This document shows positions 62,686 through 64,000 of a DNA stretch of 64,000 bases, piece after piece. The DNA is from Jannaschia pagri. GTDB lineage: Bacteria; Pseudomonadota; Alphaproteobacteria; Rhodobacterales; Rhodobacteraceae. Made by a program: the position numbers and the translations under genes. Positions within the stretch are counted from its first letter, which is position 1. Each line of letters opens with the position of its first letter. Under the pieces are notes generated by a model, which saw nothing but the letters and a program-made list of their open reading frames with translations, did no database searches and had not been told where the DNA came from. Where the stretch lies: contig NZ_BPFH01000009.1 of the NCBI RefSeq assembly GCF_019655435.1, forward strand, positions 21,329 through 85,328. Direction: 5' to 3'.

Positions 62686-63699
62686 TTACAGCCGATCTGA
62701 GAGTTCCAGTTTTTGTCCCTGAGCGGGGTCAACACGTAGAACCCATGCCTGCTGATCGGGTCGGAGAGCGGCGAAATTTGTGTGAGGGCCGTATTCTTTC
62801 CAGTATCGGGGTAGCCGGAAGTTCAGAAAGGCGCGTTCGAGCCGCGCAAGTTTATGAGGCCCTTGCACGTCCGGTTGATCGTCGAGCACTTCCTGTATTT
62901 CCACAGGCGTCATCAGAAAAGGCTCATACCCAAGCTCTTCCCTTTCGGCCTCTATTTGTGCCTTTGCACGAAACCACATCACACGGGCGCAAGAGCCATC
63001 CGGGTGTGGGCAGGGATCGTGTTTTCTCTGAGGAAGACCACTATGCCTTTCGACATTGAAATTATTCATCCTCTCTCCCGCAACAATCTCTGCATCCGTC
63101 CACCCCCTTGCTCGGCGAGAGCGGATAGCGGCGGCAGTAACTCCTTGTTTTCCCGCCAGTTGCCCTGCCGTATAGCTGCGACCGCTGGTCGAGCAGGTGA
63201 ATACTAGGCTATCCGCCTTATTTCGGTTCTGCGTCTGCTTGTCAGCCCATCGCACCTTGCCCGGAGCATACTCGGGATCGGTATTGTCGATGCGGTCCAG
63301 TGTAGCTGATTTAGTGGGCTTCGGCCCGACATGATAAAGGAAGTCCGCAAACCTCCGAAAGCTATCATGGACCACAGCTCCCTTAAATTTCACTCGTGCG
63401 AGCATATTGCGGTGGCTGGACGCCTCACCCTGATACTTAGCCCGTAGCTGCATGGCCGTCAGAGCTTCGAGGTCACGGTGGAACTGGTCAGTGGGTATTT
63501 TCTTTTCTGCGCAACATACGTCTTCGCTGTTACTTATGACCGTTACCGCATCGTCGCACGCCATGCCTGCTTCCCCAACAGAATAAGGGGCGTTGGCTGC
63601 CACACCGATACCGTCCGCGTGTTTCGCAGCTTGAGAAAATGCCGGATCATCCGAGGCGAGTATTGCGACTGACCGCGTACCCTTCGTGCCCTTGCTCAT
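62686..63699 (-). CDS. HNH-type nuclease-like protein with helix-turn-helix segment
   Basis: 337 aa from ATG 63699 (TTG at 63705 also open). TLDRIDNTDPEYAPGKVRWADKQTQNRNKADS (~140-172) is the familiar C-terminal half of phage-type HNH/homing nucleases. SYTAGQLAGKQGVTAAAIRSRRARGWTDAEIV (~180-212) is a helix-turn-helix often attached to them. The usual HNH histidine-rich part is weak, so catalytic activity is uncertain. The C-terminal ~120 residues are unassigned. Last gene before attR of island C. Confidence 0.6.
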   Translation of the reverse strand: MSKGTKGTRSVAILASDDPAFSQAAKHADGIGVAANAPYSVGEAGMACDDAVTVISNSEDVCCAEKKIPTDQFHRDLEALTAMQLRAKYQGEASSHRNMLARVKFKGAVVHDSFRRFADFLYHVGPKPTKSATLDRIDNTDPEYAPGKVRWADKQTQNRNKADSLVFTCSTSGRSYTAGQLAGKQGVTAAAIRSRRARGWTDAEIVAGERMNNFNVERHSGLPQRKHDPCPHPDGSCARVMWFRAKAQIEAEREELGYEPFLMTPVEIQEVLDDQPDVQGPHKLARLERAFLNFRLPRYWKEYGPHTNFAALRPDQQAWVLRVDPAQGQKLELSDRL

Positions 63700-63730
63700 C
63701 GCCAATCCCCCGGTTTCATGCCGAAAAGGC

Positions 63731-63790
63731 GGTTAGCAGGTTGCGCCAATATCGTTTTTCCCCCAAGGGGCCGATTTTCGCAGGTTAGCA
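63731..63790. promoter_or_regulatory. Two GGTTAGCA copies near attR (candidate integrase arm sites)
   Basis: Copies at 63731-63738 and 63783-63790, 37-96 bp inside the attR core, matching the pair at 49035-49060. Confidence 0.5.
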
Positions 63791-63826
63791 AACCTAAGCG
63801 GTTGATTTGTAGGGATGAGATTAGAA

Positions 63827-63842
63827 CCCTACGGGCTGCCAC
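63827..63842. repeat. attR core of island C
   Basis: Identical 16 bp to 48974-48989 with no tRNA body before it, so it is the duplicated end of the attachment site. The distance to attL is 14853 bp. Confidence 0.88.
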
Positions 63843-64000
63843 CTTTCCCATTCTGATTCTGCCTGACAGCGGCTAAGTATTACGAGCGTGCTTCGTAACT
63901 GCTTGCACGGCCAATCTTAACTGCCTCAAAACCTCGCATAGATCGTGACCTGCTCCCCTGAAAGGTCCGCGGTTTGAAGTTAGCCTGTTCTCCAAACGAG
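63843..64000. other. Sequence beyond island C, no gene seen
   Basis: 158 bp to the window edge without a recognisable gene. It is either host DNA originally downstream of tRNA-Glu or the start of another tandem element. Confidence 0.4.

Larger units (their letters stand above)
48974..63842. mobile_element. Island C: integrative element at tRNA-Glu with IetAS and type IIG RM
   Basis: Bounded by 16-bp core repeats. The intact tyrosine integrase is adjacent to attL, a coupled small basic gene and regulators follow, defence cargo in the middle. No relaxase or coupling protein, so spread would need another vehicle. Confidence 0.87.

Noticed and set aside
62487..62735. 82-codon leftward frame between the HNH-like and RarA-C-like genes
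   Set aside because: No ribosome binding site, overlaps the HNH-like gene end, and composition is not protein-like.

Overview
The window looks like a chromosomal segment of an alphaproteobacterium of the Rhodobacterales/Roseobacter type. The GC-rich backbone carries genes typical of that group: an RTX-type protein, Pcm, a TolC-like protein, a DUF2497/PopZ-like protein, a DUF6280-type protein, EF-P, homoserine dehydrogenase, GlpX and RecJ. It is interrupted by three stretches of mobile DNA, each anchored at a tRNA gene. Taxonomy is inferred from gene content and protein style, not from a marker search.

Layout. 1-974: 5' part of a leftward RTX-like gene and tRNA-Thr(GGT). 953-21296, island A: a large serine recombinase whose 3' end runs into tRNA-Thr, a metallopeptidase, a toxin/immunity-like pair with an orphan toxin tip, ArdA, a SIR2-HerA defence pair, a VirD4-like coupling protein, a small tyrosine recombinase, and a relaxase/MobC pair. 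21297-37344, island B: bounded by a 233-bp direct repeat ending in tRNA-Cys(GCA). It holds an HTH protein, a second coupling protein, MobC, a broken relaxase, a pentapeptide-repeat membrane protein, a type III restriction-modification operon followed by an OLD-family nuclease, an XRE regulator, excisionase-like genes and a dead integrase. 37372-48913: host backbone. 48974-63842, island C: bounded by a 16-bp repeat of the tRNA-Glu(TTC) 3' end. It holds a tyrosine integrase, two small ribbon-helix-helix-like regulators with a shared operator, an XRE regulator with its own operators, an IetA/IetS pair, a type IIG restriction-methylation gene broken by an in-frame amber codon, a XerC-like recombinase, a RarA-C-terminal-like protein and an HNH-like protein.

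How it works together. The 63 kb is essentially three stacked defence islands. Each has recombination genes at its tRNA end and antiphage or antiplasmid genes inside. Islands A and B carry relaxases and coupling proteins but no mating-pair genes, so they would have been mobilised by a helper. Decay is visible: the island B integrase has a frameshift and stop codons, including one at the catalytic tyrosine; its relaxase has two in-frame nonsense codons; the type IIG gene has one. The remaining defence modules (SIR2-HerA, type III RM plus OLD, IetAS) look intact.

The least explained parts are the 3.0-7.5 kb metallopeptidase/toxin/orphan-tip cluster, the association of an OLD nuclease with a type III RM operon under an operator apparently shared with the excision genes, and the XerC/RarA-C-like gene pair.
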